A stretch of DNA of 64,000 nucleotides from Alistipes montrealensis (GCF_018362775.1 NZ_JAGYXY010000002.1:323021-387020), one strand, 5' to 3'. Positions 17,477-26,285 are shown, counted from the first letter of the stretch. The notes: generated by a model from the letters alone, not told the origin. Translations and numbers: made by a program.

Positions 17477-19594
17477 ATGACCGAACAAATCATATCCCAA
17501 CGATTGCAGATTTCCCTGCCCCAGGTGCAGGGAACCGTGCGCCTGCTCCGCGAAGGAGCGACGATCCCCTTCATCAGCCGTTACCGCAAGGAAGCCACCG
17601 GTTCGCTCGACGAAGTGCAGGTCGGCGCCGTCAAGGAGTGGCTGGACCGCCTCACCGAACTCGAGGCCCGCAAGCAGACCGTGCTCACGACGATCGAAGG
17701 GCTGGGCAGGCTGACCCCGGAGCTTCGCAAACGCATCGCGGAGTGCTGGGATGCGGTAGAACTGGAGGACATTTACCTGCCCTACAAACCCAAACGCCGC
17801 ACGCGGGCTACGGTGGCGCGCGAACGGGGGCTGGAACCGCTGGCTGAAATCATCCTGGCGCAGAACGCCCGCAACGTCGCGGAGCAGGCCCGGCGTTTCA
17901 TCTCGGCCGAAGTGCCGACTCCCGGGGAGGCCATCGCCGGGGCCTGCGACATCGTCGCCGAACGGGTGTCGGAGGACGAGCGCGCCCGCAACACGCTGCG
18001 CCGCACGTTCGCGCGCGAAGGCGTCGTACATTCGAAACTCGTCAAGGGCAAGGAGGCCGAAGGAGCGAAATACTCCGACTACTTCGACGCCACGTCGCCC
18101 CTGCGCAGCATCTCATCGCACCGGTTCCTGGCCATGCAGCGCGGTGAAGACGAGGGAATCCTGAAAATCACGATCGACATAGATGCGGAGTATTGCACCG
18201 AAAGCCTTTGCCGGCAGTTTATCCGCAACGGTTCGACGACGCGCGAATGGATGGAAACCGCCGTGGCCGACTCGTTCAAACGCCTGATGCGCCCCTCGAT
18301 CGAAACCGAGCAGCTTGCGGCGGCCAAGGCGAAAGCCGACGACGAAGCGATCCGGGTCTTCGCCGAAAACCTGCGCCAACTGCTGCTCTCATCCCCGCTG
18401 GGGCAGAAGCGCGTCGTAGCCATCGACCCGGGGTTCCGCACCGGATGCAAGGTCGTCGCACTCGATTCGCAGGGCAACCTCCTGCACAACACGACTATCT
18501 ATCCCCATCCCCCGCAGGGCCGGCAGGCCGAGGCGGCCGAAACCCTGAAATCGCTGGCCGCCAAGTACAAGGCCGAAGCGTTCGCCATCGGGGACGGCAC
18601 GGCGGGCCGCGAAACCGAACAGTTGGTCCGCGGACTGGGACTCGGCGACGTGGAGATTTTCATGGTGAGTGAGGACGGAGCATCGGTTTACTCCGCCTCG
18701 GCCGTGGCGCGCGAAGAGTTTCCGGACTACGACGTAACGGTGCGGGGAGCCGTCAGCATCGGGCGGCGTCTGATCGATCCGCTGTCGGAACTGGTCAAAA
18801 TCGACCCCAAGTCGATCGGCGTGGGGCAGTACCAGCACAGCGTCGATCAGTCGAAACTCAAGGCGCGGCTCCAGACGGTCGTGGAAAGCTGTGTCAACAA
18901 AGTCGGCGTCAACATCAACACCGCCTCGAAGCACATCCTGACCTACATATCGGGCCTGGGACCTGCGCTGGCGGAAAATATCGTTGCCTACCGTGCGGCA
19001 AACGGCGATTTCAAGAACCGCAAATCGCTGCTCAAAGTGCCGCGGCTGGGCGCCAAGGCGTTCGAACAGGCGGCCGGATTCCTGCGGGTCGTGGGAGGAG
19101 CGAACCCGCTGGACAACAGCGCCGTGCACCCGGAGTCATACCACATCGTCGAGCGGATGGCGGCCGATGCGGGTGTGACGGTCGAGAAACTGCTGAACGA
19201 CAAATCGCTGCGCCGCGACCTGAAACCGGAGCGGTACGTGAGCGGGGAGGTAGGACTGCCGACCGTGACGGACATCCTGGAAGCGCTCGACAAACGGGGG
19301 CTCGACCCGCGCGAACAGTTGCAGGTTTTCGCGTTCGACCCCAATGTACACACGATCGGCGACCTCAGCGAAGGGATGCTCCTGCCGGGGATCGTCACCA
19401 ACATCACGGCGTTCGGAGCCTTCGTCGACATCGGCGTCAAGCAGGACGGGCTGGTGCATATCTCGCAACTGGCCGACCGCTACGTAGCCTCCCCGGCCGA
19501 CGTGGTACACCTGGGGCAGCATGTCGAGGTGCGGGTAACGGGCATCGACACCGTCCGGGGCCGGATCTCGCTGACGATGCGCACGAAGGCGTAG
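17477..19594 (+). CDS. tex: Tex-family S1 RNA-binding protein
   Basis: Tex proteins are conserved nucleic-acid-binding factors linked to transcription. The start MTEQIISQRL gives 705 residues, the family size; the frame continues upstream only into the terminator region. Domains in order are the helical Tex N-domain (about 1-310), the YqgF/RNase H-like fold starting at VVAIDPGFRTGCKVVALD (about 313), helix-hairpin-helix motifs around SGLGPALAENIVAYR (about 490-510), and a C-terminal S1 domain (about 635-705: GIVTNITAFGAFVDIGVKQD, then GLVHISQLAD). It is monocistronic, between two terminators. The assignment is secure; the cellular role is known only broadly for the family. Confidence 0.96.
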   Translation: MTEQIISQRLQISLPQVQGTVRLLREGATIPFISRYRKEATGSLDEVQVGAVKEWLDRLTELEARKQTVLTTIEGLGRLTPELRKRIAECWDAVELEDIYLPYKPKRRTRATVARERGLEPLAEIILAQNARNVAEQARRFISAEVPTPGEAIAGACDIVAERVSEDERARNTLRRTFAREGVVHSKLVKGKEAEGAKYSDYFDATSPLRSISSHRFLAMQRGEDEGILKITIDIDAEYCTESLCRQFIRNGSTTREWMETAVADSFKRLMRPSIETEQLAAAKAKADDEAIRVFAENLRQLLLSSPLGQKRVVAIDPGFRTGCKVVALDSQGNLLHNTTIYPHPPQGRQAEAAETLKSLAAKYKAEAFAIGDGTAGRETEQLVRGLGLGDVEIFMVSEDGASVYSASAVAREEFPDYDVTVRGAVSIGRRLIDPLSELVKIDPKSIGVGQYQHSVDQSKLKARLQTVVESCVNKVGVNINTASKHILTYISGLGPALAENIVAYRAANGDFKNRKSLLKVPRLGAKAFEQAAGFLRVVGGANPLDNSAVHPESYHIVERMAADAGVTVEKLLNDKSLRRDLKPERYVSGEVGLPTVTDILEALDKRGLDPREQLQVFAFDPNVHTIGDLSEGMLLPGIVTNITAFGAFVDIGVKQDGLVHISQLADRYVASPADVVHLGQHVEVRVTGIDTVRGRISLTMRTKA

Positions 19595-19622
19595 TCCCCG
19601 TGCAGGCAGGGAAACATCCGAC

Positions 19623-19660
19623 AAAAAAGCAGTCCACAGATAACCGTGGACTGCTTTTTT
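19623..19660. terminator. Bidirectional terminator between tex and the LemA operon
   Basis: Perfect 15-base inverted repeat (AAAAAAGCAGTCCAC ... GTGGACTGCTTTTTT) with an 8-base loop. A-tract and T-tract flanks let it work for both converging transcripts. Confidence 0.85.
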
Positions 19661-19748
19661 GAAAGTCCGGAACTGCAACCGGAACCCGCCGGGAAAGCGG
19701 ATCACGAAGGCTGCCCGGAAACCGGTTATGTGAGTGAATGATATCCGA

Positions 19749-20333
19749 TTAATATTCGCCTTCGTAGACCGTAAAGCGCTCGCCCAGCTTCTCGCGGATG
19801 ATGCGCAGGGCGGCAGCCTTGTCACCGACGCGGTCCAGAACCGGGAAGTTACCCTTGCCTCCGCCCGGAACATTGCGGTAAGTGACATGCAGTTCGACGT
19901 TCATGAAGATCGACGAAAAAATCTTCTGGATAATCAGCGACAGGTAGTTACGGTAGGTGATCACGCCCGTCAACTCGGCGCGGTTCACATCCTCCCACGC
20001 CAGTTTCTCTTTCATAAAGGGATAGAAAGCCGGCATGGTGATCCGTTCGTCGTCGAAAGTCACTTTGCCGCTGAAGGCGCAGCGAAGCGCAAGAAGTCCG
20101 TAGACGATCATCACACCCATCAAAGCGAAGTAGTAGATCGGCATATTGCCCGCAATGCCCGTGGCCTGAGACCCCATCGAGCCGAGCGCCGAAAACAGCA
20201 GCACAACGGAGGCGCCCCAAGCCACGACGGTTTGGAGCAGGTAAAACATTTTGTTGACCGGAAGTGCATAGGGCTTCCCGGCGGGAAGCTTGGCGGTTTC
20301 GGAACTTTTCAGGAGTTTTTCGATTTTTCCCAT
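19749..20333 (-). CDS. Hypothetical membrane protein, last gene of the LemA operon
   Basis: A 194-residue protein with two hydrophobic segments (about 30-50 and 65-85) and a C-terminal soluble part of about 105 residues that contains strands ELHVTYRNV and a helix AALRIIREKLGERFTVYEG. No known family is recognised. It starts 11 bases after the preceding stop, so it belongs to the lemA-DUF3137 transcription unit. The layout of two spans plus a cytoplasmic domain that resembles a PH-like fold (DDERITM...) is similar to small bacterial PH-domain membrane proteins, but this is only a suggestion. Confidence 0.75.
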   Translation of the reverse strand: MGKIEKLLKSSETAKLPAGKPYALPVNKMFYLLQTVVAWGASVVLLFSALGSMGSQATGIAGNMPIYYFALMGVMIVYGLLALRCAFSGKVTFDDERITMPAFYPFMKEKLAWEDVNRAELTGVITYRNYLSLIIQKIFSSIFMNVELHVTYRNVPGGGKGNFPVLDRVGDKAAALRIIREKLGERFTVYEGEY

Positions 20334-20344
20334 GTGGTTTCTTT

Positions 20345-20905
20345 TTATTTAATCGGGTGAATGGATTTGATCGCGGTTTTGTAGTCGTCGTACTCTTTGC
20401 CCGAGACGGTCATGACCTCAGCAACAGGATTGAACTCCGAAGGCGACTCATAGGCACGCAGTTGGAGATAAAATTCATGCCCCAGGGCATCTTCATAGAC
20501 ATAAAGTTGCAGGGGGTCGTTCTCGGTCTCGGCAGCGTCGGAAAGGAAATCGAAGTCCCGGCGCAGGAAAGCCTCTAGGACCTCGGCGGCCGAGGTATTT
20601 ACGCGATCGAATTTCTTGAGCCCGATGTGGCGGATGCGGCCGTTGCTCTGGCGGTTGTAATATTCCTCGCAGCCGAGCCAGACGGAAGCGGCGCAAATCA
20701 GCAGCCCGATAACCGCGGCGACGCGGATCATCCAGAGCGGAAGGAGCGGAATCACCGCAGGAAAGACGATCAGCAGTACACACACCGCAGCTCCTGCCAT
20801 ATAAAGCGTCTTCTGAAGGCGCTGTGTGCGTTTTTCGAACTTTTCGGGATGGCGGTCGCAATAGATCTCGAAGGTCTGCGCCAGGTCCCGGGTATTTTCT
20901 GTCAT
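20345..20905 (-). CDS. Hypothetical membrane protein of the LemA operon
   Basis: A 186-residue protein. Two adjacent hydrophobic segments lie at about 34-52 and 57-77, bracketed by a basic N-terminal helix (EKFEKRTQRLQK) and a C-terminal soluble domain rich in acidic and aromatic residues (AEVLEAFLRRDFDFLSDA, then LQLYVYEDALGHEFYLQL). No named domain is recognised. The gap to the DUF3137 gene is 26 bases and to the next gene 11 bases, which supports one operon of four genes with LemA first. Its function is unknown; membrane location and gene neighbourhood suggest an envelope-associated role. Confidence 0.75.
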   Translation of the reverse strand: MTENTRDLAQTFEIYCDRHPEKFEKRTQRLQKTLYMAGAAVCVLLIVFPAVIPLLPLWMIRVAAVIGLLICAASVWLGCEEYYNRQSNGRIRHIGLKKFDRVNTSAAEVLEAFLRRDFDFLSDAAETENDPLQLYVYEDALGHEFYLQLRAYESPSEFNPVAEVMTVSGKEYDDYKTAIKSIHPIK

Positions 20906-20931
20906 AGGTAAAATGTTTGGGAATTACACAG

Positions 20932-21963
20932 TTATTCAATCCGCAGTTCGCGCAGGACCGACTCCGTAGCCGCGATGTCGGCCTGAATCTCTTCGACGAT
21001 ACGGCCGTTGCCGGCGGCTCCCGAGCGCAGGCTGAGGAACCCGTCGGGCATCGACACAGCGATATAAAAGCGGTTGGCATTGAACGAGAGCATCATGTCG
21101 CGTCCGTATTTCTGCTGCAGGCGGGTGATGTCGCGCATCATGACCGGCGTCAAGACACGGCGGCACAGCACCTCGTCCGATGCATAGACAGCGAAAAGGC
21201 GTTCGAATTCGGGGTCTTCGAGTTGGACGAGTTTGCGGCCGTCGCTCTCCTTGAGCCGCTGAATCGAGCGGGCGAGGTAGCCCAACTTGTTTTCGAGGTG
21301 ATCGGGCAGGATGACGATGCTGCCCGGGACACGCTGTTCCATCTCGGCCCAGGCAAACATCCCCCGGAAGTCGTACAGCGAGTTTTCGACACGCGACGCG
21401 AACAGCGGACGGACGATCGTCCGGTACATCCCTGCCAACCCGGCATTGCCCTGCGAAAGATTGCGCCCGAGGCCCAGATCGGTAACGGTCAGTTTCGATC
21501 CGCAGGCAGGCAGGCTGAGCGAAGCGAACGTACAGGCGTACAGATTGCCCGACTTGGCGTAATTGCTCATAAAGAGGCTCCCACGGAGAATATGATCGGG
21601 GACATTGCGGGCGGGCGTCTGGAATTCCGCCCCCGGAAACAGGGTTGTCACGATATGCGACACAGCGGCCTGCTCCTGTCGGGAAAAAGCGCTGTAAGCC
21701 CGTACAAAGACCAATTCAAGGACAATCAGCAGCGCCATGGCCGGCAACATCCAGATCATGATCCCGGAACTGACGACACCGTATTGATCTCCGGTCAGGA
21801 AATAGGGACCGCCAAAATTCAGGAACAGCACGAATATCAGCCACAGGACGACAGCCAGGAAAATAGGCGTTTTCGTCCAACGGATAATACGCCGGTTACG
21901 TTCGGCGCGCCGCAGCGTGAGCATCAGCTCCGCCTGAAGGGATTGCATGTCGGGAGCAGACAT
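20932..21963 (-). CDS. DUF3137 membrane protein, LemA partner
   Basis: A 343-residue protein with two membrane segments (about 30-50 and 65-87) and a soluble C-terminal domain of about 240 residues. The domain shows the DUF3137 pattern: YDFRGMFAWAEMEQRVPGSIVILPD followed by FERLFAVYASDEVLCRRVLTPVMM and a closing strand NRFYIAVS. DUF3137 genes are commonly found next to lemA, as here, where only two bases separate its ATG from the lemA stop. The biochemical function of the family is not known. The C-domain is expected to face the cytoplasm. Confidence 0.85.
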   Translation of the reverse strand: MSAPDMQSLQAELMLTLRRAERNRRIIRWTKTPIFLAVVLWLIFVLFLNFGGPYFLTGDQYGVVSSGIMIWMLPAMALLIVLELVFVRAYSAFSRQEQAAVSHIVTTLFPGAEFQTPARNVPDHILRGSLFMSNYAKSGNLYACTFASLSLPACGSKLTVTDLGLGRNLSQGNAGLAGMYRTIVRPLFASRVENSLYDFRGMFAWAEMEQRVPGSIVILPDHLENKLGYLARSIQRLKESDGRKLVQLEDPEFERLFAVYASDEVLCRRVLTPVMMRDITRLQQKYGRDMMLSFNANRFYIAVSMPDGFLSLRSGAAGNGRIVEEIQADIAATESVLRELRIE

Positions 21964-21965
21964 TA

Positions 21966-22535
21966 TTACTTGAAAAGTTGTTTCACATCGGGAACAGCGC
22001 GTTCGGCTTCAGGAATGTCGATCAACTCCTCGCACCGGTGTTTCCGGCACACGGCAACCCACGACGAGGGAAACATTTCGATGGCATTGTTGTAGTCGAC
22101 GACGGCGGCGTTATAGGTACGACGGATGGCCTGAAGCTGCATTTCGACCTCCTCCAATGCATGCTGCAGTTGCAGGAACTGACCGTCGGCTTTCAGGTCG
22201 GGGTAATTCTCGGCCGTGAGCCGCAGTTGCGGAAGCAGTGCCGAGAGGCGGTTGCCGGCTTCGATCTGTTTGCGTTCGTCGGTTGCAGACGCGGCCTGCG
22301 TACGCAGTTCGGTAATCTGCATCAACGTCCGGTTTTCATAGTCCATATAGGTGCGGGCCGCCGCAACCAGATTCGGGATCAGGTCGTTGCGCTGCTTCAT
22401 GGCTACACAGATACCGCTCCGGCATTGTTTCACGCGGTTGCGCTTTGCAATCAGGCTGTTTGACGTAAAGATGAACCAAAGGGCAAAAACGGCCGCAAAA
22501 AGAACACCTCCGATAATAAAAAGAGTGTCACCCAT
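21966..22535 (-). CDS. lemA: LemA family protein
   Basis: The chosen ATG gives MGDTLFIIGGVLFAAVFALWF, one N-terminal membrane anchor, and 189 residues in total, the usual LemA size. An in-frame ATG 19 codons earlier would place polar residues before the anchor and is unlikely. The family signature follows at once: NSLIAKRNRVKQC, then MKQRNDLIPNLVAAAR, and a long helical bundle with ENYPDLKAD and YNNAIEMFPSSW. LemA proteins have a long four-helix coiled bundle outside the membrane; the function is not settled. It is the promoter-proximal gene of a four-gene operon. Confidence 0.93.
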   Translation of the reverse strand: MGDTLFIIGGVLFAAVFALWFIFTSNSLIAKRNRVKQCRSGICVAMKQRNDLIPNLVAAARTYMDYENRTLMQITELRTQAASATDERKQIEAGNRLSALLPQLRLTAENYPDLKADGQFLQLQHALEEVEMQLQAIRRTYNAAVVDYNNAIEMFPSSWVAVCRKHRCEELIDIPEAERAVPDVKQLFK

Positions 22536-22557
22536 CGAACATTCGGTTGTTTGGGGA

Positions 22558-22565
22558 CAAAGGTA
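22558..22565 (-). promoter_or_regulatory. -7 promoter element of the lemA operon
   Basis: On the minus strand TACCTTTG fits TAnnTTTG exactly. The predicted leader is about 18 bases. It lies in the 152-base gap between lemA and the upstream regulator gene, so the operon is probably transcribed independently of that regulator. Confidence 0.55.
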
Positions 22566-22687
22566 AGGGGGAAAACAGCCAAACCCCATCATCGGCAGGG
22601 GGACAAATCGGCAGACTCGGGGCTATGTGCAACAGACTGATTTTCTACAACATATACACAAAGACGCCGGGACAATCCGGGGGACAA

Positions 22688-24325
22688 TCAGAAATTATGG
22701 AGCAGCGATTCGAGCGTATAGCCTTCGCCCGACTTCATTTTTTCGAGCCGGATGCGGCGTATCCGCTTTTTGACCGAATCCTTCTCCAGGCAGACAATCC
22801 GGGCTATTTCAGAATGGGAAAGCTGCATCTTGACCATGCAGCAATAGCGGATATCCTCTTCGTTGAGGACCGGGTAAGCCTCGCGCAGCCGTTGGGTAAA
22901 TCCATCGAAAATCGCATCGGCATGTCCGAAGATCACCTCCCAGTCCGCGTCGCTCAGACGGATAACGTCCTTGCCGGAAGCAGGGATGAACCGCTGGGTG
23001 AGCTGCCGGAAGAAGACCGTTTTCAACTGGTCGACCTTCCCGTCCAGCTCCGACAGGCGGGTTTCGGCGTGGAGCCGCTCGGCCTCCTTCTGCCGCAGGT
23101 ATTCCTGCTGGCGGATGAGCTGGTCCTGCTGTAAGATAATATGCTGTTTCCGGAGGCGGTCACGCCGGAAATGGACGACACACCCGGCGAACAGCAACAT
23201 TGCGGAAATCAGAATAATGCGGTAAATCCACCTGTCGCGGGCGATTTTCTGCTCTTTGAGCAATTGGTTCTGCTCGCGGAATTTATCGTAACGAAAAACC
23301 CGCTGGGTCTCGAAAATACGGGCGCTTTGCTCCTCTTCGTAAATCGAATCCTGAAGGCAGTTATACTGCCGTTGGAAATCGAGCGCCGAATCCAGGCGGC
23401 CCATTTGCTCATACGCGACGGCATATGCCTCGGCCCGTATTTGTCGGTCGGAGATCGACGGGATACCCATTTTTTCGGCTTGTGCGAGGCAGTGGAACGC
23501 CGAGTCGCAATGTCCCATACGGGCATGGATACGAGCTTTATCGACCAGTTGGGAAGGCTGCCGCCGGTCATTCTCCGACAGCAAAGCCCGGGCCTGATTA
23601 CGGTATTTCAAAGCCTCCGGGAAGTTGCCCTCGGCATAGCCGATATAACTCAGGAGCGTATAGGTCGGCGAGAGGTCCTCGCCCAAGTTCGCCTTACGGC
23701 CGGCATCCAGGGCCCGGAAGGTATAATGACGGGCGCTGTCGTATTGCTTCAGTTCGACGAACCCATAGGCAATGTCGTTCAGCGAAATGCAGCGGTAAAG
23801 GTCATTGTCGAGCGAATCGGCATATTGCAACGCCCGCTTCGAATAGACGATCTTAGCATCGTGGAGTCCCTGCTCGCTGTTCAGCACTCCAATCCACGTA
23901 TTGGAAATGTAATGCTGGTTGAAATTGCGGCTCGTTTCCAGGAAAGCGTTACCTTTCAGGTAACAGGTGATGGCCTGTTCGGGCCGCCTCATGGCCCGGG
24001 CCACCTGCCCCGCATAGAAATAGGACTTGTAGGCATTGGCCGAATCGGTGGTATTGCGGAAATAATCGACTGCGACATAGGACAATGTGTCCTGCGTAAG
24101 GTCTTCGTGCAACTGGCAACGTGCCTGCGTCACGAGCAGCGCAAAGAGCGCATAATCGTGGCGTGAAAGGCTCGCAGGCTTCCGGATGGTCTTCAGCAGT
24201 TGCATGGCACTGTCGGGATGCTCGCGCACAAGGGCATCGGCCCGTTCGAGGGCAACCGGAGTCGGAGTGCACCCGGCAAACCCCAGAGCAGCACACAAAA
24301 TCGGAATAATAGACGCAAATTTCAT
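22688..24325 (-). CDS. Membrane-anchored TPR regulator with C-terminal HTH
   Basis: A 545-residue protein. It opens with a signal ending in LGFAGC (cysteine 19). Residues about 25-345 form TPR-like helical repeats (for example ITCYLKGNAFLE, ARHYTFRALDAG). One hydrophobic span lies at about 367-385. A basic coiled coil follows (RQQEYLRQKEAERLHAE), and then a C-terminal domain with an HTH-like element LSHSEIARIVCLEKDSVKKRIRRIR (about 508-535). The layout is the same as for the regulator at 13.0-14.7 kb, so the two belong to one type of periplasmic-sensing transcription factor. It is divergent from the sulfatase gene across a 319-base gap and may control it. The ligand is unknown. Confidence 0.85.
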   Translation of the reverse strand: MKFASIIPILCAALGFAGCTPTPVALERADALVREHPDSAMQLLKTIRKPASLSRHDYALFALLVTQARCQLHEDLTQDTLSYVAVDYFRNTTDSANAYKSYFYAGQVARAMRRPEQAITCYLKGNAFLETSRNFNQHYISNTWIGVLNSEQGLHDAKIVYSKRALQYADSLDNDLYRCISLNDIAYGFVELKQYDSARHYTFRALDAGRKANLGEDLSPTYTLLSYIGYAEGNFPEALKYRNQARALLSENDRRQPSQLVDKARIHARMGHCDSAFHCLAQAEKMGIPSISDRQIRAEAYAVAYEQMGRLDSALDFQRQYNCLQDSIYEEEQSARIFETQRVFRYDKFREQNQLLKEQKIARDRWIYRIILISAMLLFAGCVVHFRRDRLRKQHIILQQDQLIRQQEYLRQKEAERLHAETRLSELDGKVDQLKTVFFRQLTQRFIPASGKDVIRLSDADWEVIFGHADAIFDGFTQRLREAYPVLNEEDIRYCCMVKMQLSHSEIARIVCLEKDSVKKRIRRIRLEKMKSGEGYTLESLLHNF

Positions 24326-24329
24326 TCCT

Positions 24330-24356
24330 CGCTATATTTGGAATACAAATATAGCG
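24330..24356. promoter_or_regulatory. Perfect palindrome overlapping the regulator promoter
   Basis: CGCTATATTTG - 5 bases - CAAATATAGCG is a perfect 11-base inverted repeat located 5 to 31 bases upstream of the regulator ATG. Each arm contains a TATATTTG element, one for each strand (24333-24340 forward; 24346-24353 reverse). The reverse copy is well placed as the -7 element of the regulator gene. It may be an operator for autoregulation or a back-to-back promoter. Confidence 0.55.
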
Positions 24357-24591
24357 GATTTTTCAGTTTGCAAAACGGCAACGCGCCATTTTCAGAAATA
24401 CAGTCGCCGGCACAGCGCATACGGACAGAAGACTGCCGGAGTAAGGGAGGGGCGCATTCCGACGAATGCGCGCAGCGAAGGCGCAAACGAGCCGGAAGGT
24501 TTCCCGGCCGGAGAGGTGTCCGAACGACCGACTTGGTCGGAAAATGGCCTTTTAAGGTCGGATATTATCCGGGAAACCCGTAAAACATCGT

Positions 24592-24599
24592 TACCTTTG
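24592..24599 (+). promoter_or_regulatory. -7 promoter element of the sulfatase gene
   Basis: TACCTTTG matches TAnnTTTG; the predicted leader to the ATG at 24645 is about 40 bases. Confidence 0.55.
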
Positions 24600-24644
24600 A
24601 CTATTCGGTTTTCTGCCGAAACAACCCGCTAACCGATCTACGCT

Positions 24645-26186
24645 ATGAAAAACGGAATGTTGATTAAGTCGTCATGCATATTGGGTGCACTGGCCTCGTG
24701 CTACGGAGCCTCGGGAAAAGACCCGCGGCCCAACGTCATCCTGATCCTTGCCGACGACATGGGAATCGGGGACGTAAGGGGACTCAATCCCGACTCACAG
24801 ATAGAGACCCCCTGTCTCGACGAAATGTGCAACCGCGGCATCGCGTTCACCGATGCGCACGCCTCATCGGCCCTCTCCACCCCCTCGCGCTACTCGATCC
24901 TCACGGGACGCTACAACTGGCGTTCGGAGAAAAAAGGAGGCGTACTCGGCGTCATGTCGCCCCCGATGATCGCTCCGGGACGCAAAACCATCGCCGACAT
25001 GTTCAGGGCCTGTGACTATACGACGGCAATCATCGGCAAATGGCACCTGGGCTGGGACTGGACCGGCAAGGACGGCAAGCCGGCAAAGAAGATCGACGAC
25101 ATCGACTTTACCAAACGCGTAGCCAACGGCCCCACCGACAAGGGGTTCGACTATTTCTACGGACTGACCTCACCCTCGGGGCCCCCGCACCTATACCTTG
25201 TCAACGACATGGCGGAAAAACAACCGAATATGGTATTCGAAGACTCCGGCGGAGGATTGTACAAGATCAAGGGCGGCGTCGGGCACAGCGACTGGAGTGC
25301 GGAGAGCATGCAGCCGCACCTGGCGGATAAAACGCTCGAATACCTCGACGAGAACAAGGACTCCGACAAACCGTTTTTTCTCTACATGGCCCTAACGGCG
25401 CCCCACATCCCGCTTTTCCCCAGCCCGGAATTCAAAGGAAAATCGGCGATCGGCGATTACGGCGACCTGGTGATGATGATCGACGACATCGTCGGCAGGA
25501 TCAACCAGAAGCTGAAAGAGATCGGCAAGTACGACGATACGATCGTGATGTTCGCTGCCGACAACGGCTGCGCCGGATACATCAACATGGGGCAGATAAA
25601 CAAGAAAGGCCACTATCCGTCCTATATTTACAGGGGATACAAATCCCACGGCTGGGAAGGCGGTCACCGCATTCCCTTCATCCTGTCGTGGGGCGACCGG
25701 TACGGCCGCCGGACAGATAATTCGCTCGTGTCGCTGACCGACCTCTACGCTACATTCGCCGACATGCTCGGCTACCGGGCGGACGCCGGCGAAGCCGAAG
25801 ACAGTTACAGTTTCTGGCCGATACTGAACGGCACGGGCGATACGTCCCGAACCGACCTGATCGCAACGTCGGGAGCCGGTTATTTCACCTACCGAACGCC
25901 GCAGTTCAAGCTGATATTCAATGCAGGCAACGGCTCCGCCGAAGAGTACAGGATCGAAGGCCGGCCTTCGTTGCAGCTCTACGACATGGTCAGCGACCCC
26001 GAAGAGAAGGTCAACCAGATAAACAATCCCGCATATGCCGGCCAGGTCCGCGAGATGGCGGCCCGGGTAAAGAAATACATCGAGGACGGACGATCGACGC
26101 CCGGTCCCGAATCGACCAACGACGGCGGCGATTCCTGGAAACAGGTTCTCGACATCATGAACGACCTATACACCAAAAATCTGTAA
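24645..26186 (+). CDS. Exported S-type sulfatase (arylsulfatase family)
   Basis: A 513-residue sulfatase that would remove sulfate esters from glycans or other molecules. A signal of about 24 residues precedes the first strand PNVILILADDMGIGD, whose D37-D38 bind calcium. The activation motif is S78-T79-P80-S81-R82 with following GRY, so the formylglycine is made from serine, which in anaerobes needs an anSME radical-SAM enzyme. Other family positions are KWHLGWD (about 128-134), APHIPLF, FAADNG (calcium site) and KSHGWEGGHRIPF. The length is normal. It is transcribed away from the TPR regulator and towards a GH130-like gene. No maturase gene is in the window. Confidence 0.94.
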   Translation: MKNGMLIKSSCILGALASCYGASGKDPRPNVILILADDMGIGDVRGLNPDSQIETPCLDEMCNRGIAFTDAHASSALSTPSRYSILTGRYNWRSEKKGGVLGVMSPPMIAPGRKTIADMFRACDYTTAIIGKWHLGWDWTGKDGKPAKKIDDIDFTKRVANGPTDKGFDYFYGLTSPSGPPHLYLVNDMAEKQPNMVFEDSGGGLYKIKGGVGHSDWSAESMQPHLADKTLEYLDENKDSDKPFFLYMALTAPHIPLFPSPEFKGKSAIGDYGDLVMMIDDIVGRINQKLKEIGKYDDTIVMFAADNGCAGYINMGQINKKGHYPSYIYRGYKSHGWEGGHRIPFILSWGDRYGRRTDNSLVSLTDLYATFADMLGYRADAGEAEDSYSFWPILNGTGDTSRTDLIATSGAGYFTYRTPQFKLIFNAGNGSAEEYRIEGRPSLQLYDMVSDPEEKVNQINNPAYAGQVREMAARVKKYIEDGRSTPGPESTNDGGDSWKQVLDIMNDLYTKNL

Positions 26187-26242
26187 AGGACAAACGGCAT
26201 TGATGGACGCCGGACCGAAACCGGAGGTCCGACTCCGATCGC

Positions 26243-26285
26243 AAAAAACCTCCGCATCCCGGAATCGACGATGCGGAGGTTTTTT
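26243..26285. terminator. Bidirectional terminator between sulfatase and GH130-like genes
   Basis: Perfect 16-base inverted repeat (AAAAAACCTCCGCATC and its complement) with an 11-base loop, flanked by A6 and T6. It serves both convergent genes. Confidence 0.88.

Larger units (their letters stand above)
24326..24644. other. Divergent intergenic region between TPR regulator and sulfatase
   Basis: A 319-base gap without a convincing gene. It holds the palindrome at its left end and, in its GC-rich middle, two perfect hairpins: GCGCATTC-CGAC-GAATGCGC at 24452-24471 and CCGAC-TTG-GTCGG at 24528-24540. The sulfatase promoter lies at the right end. The central 120 bases differ in composition from both ends and are unexplained. 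Confidence 0.6.

Noticed and set aside
24510..24523. tRNA-Ser-like 5' end (GGAGAGGTGTCCGA)
   Set aside because: The match covers only the first 14 bases. No anticodon arm, variable arm, T-arm or matching 3' acceptor strand follows, so it is not a tRNA and not a convincing relic.
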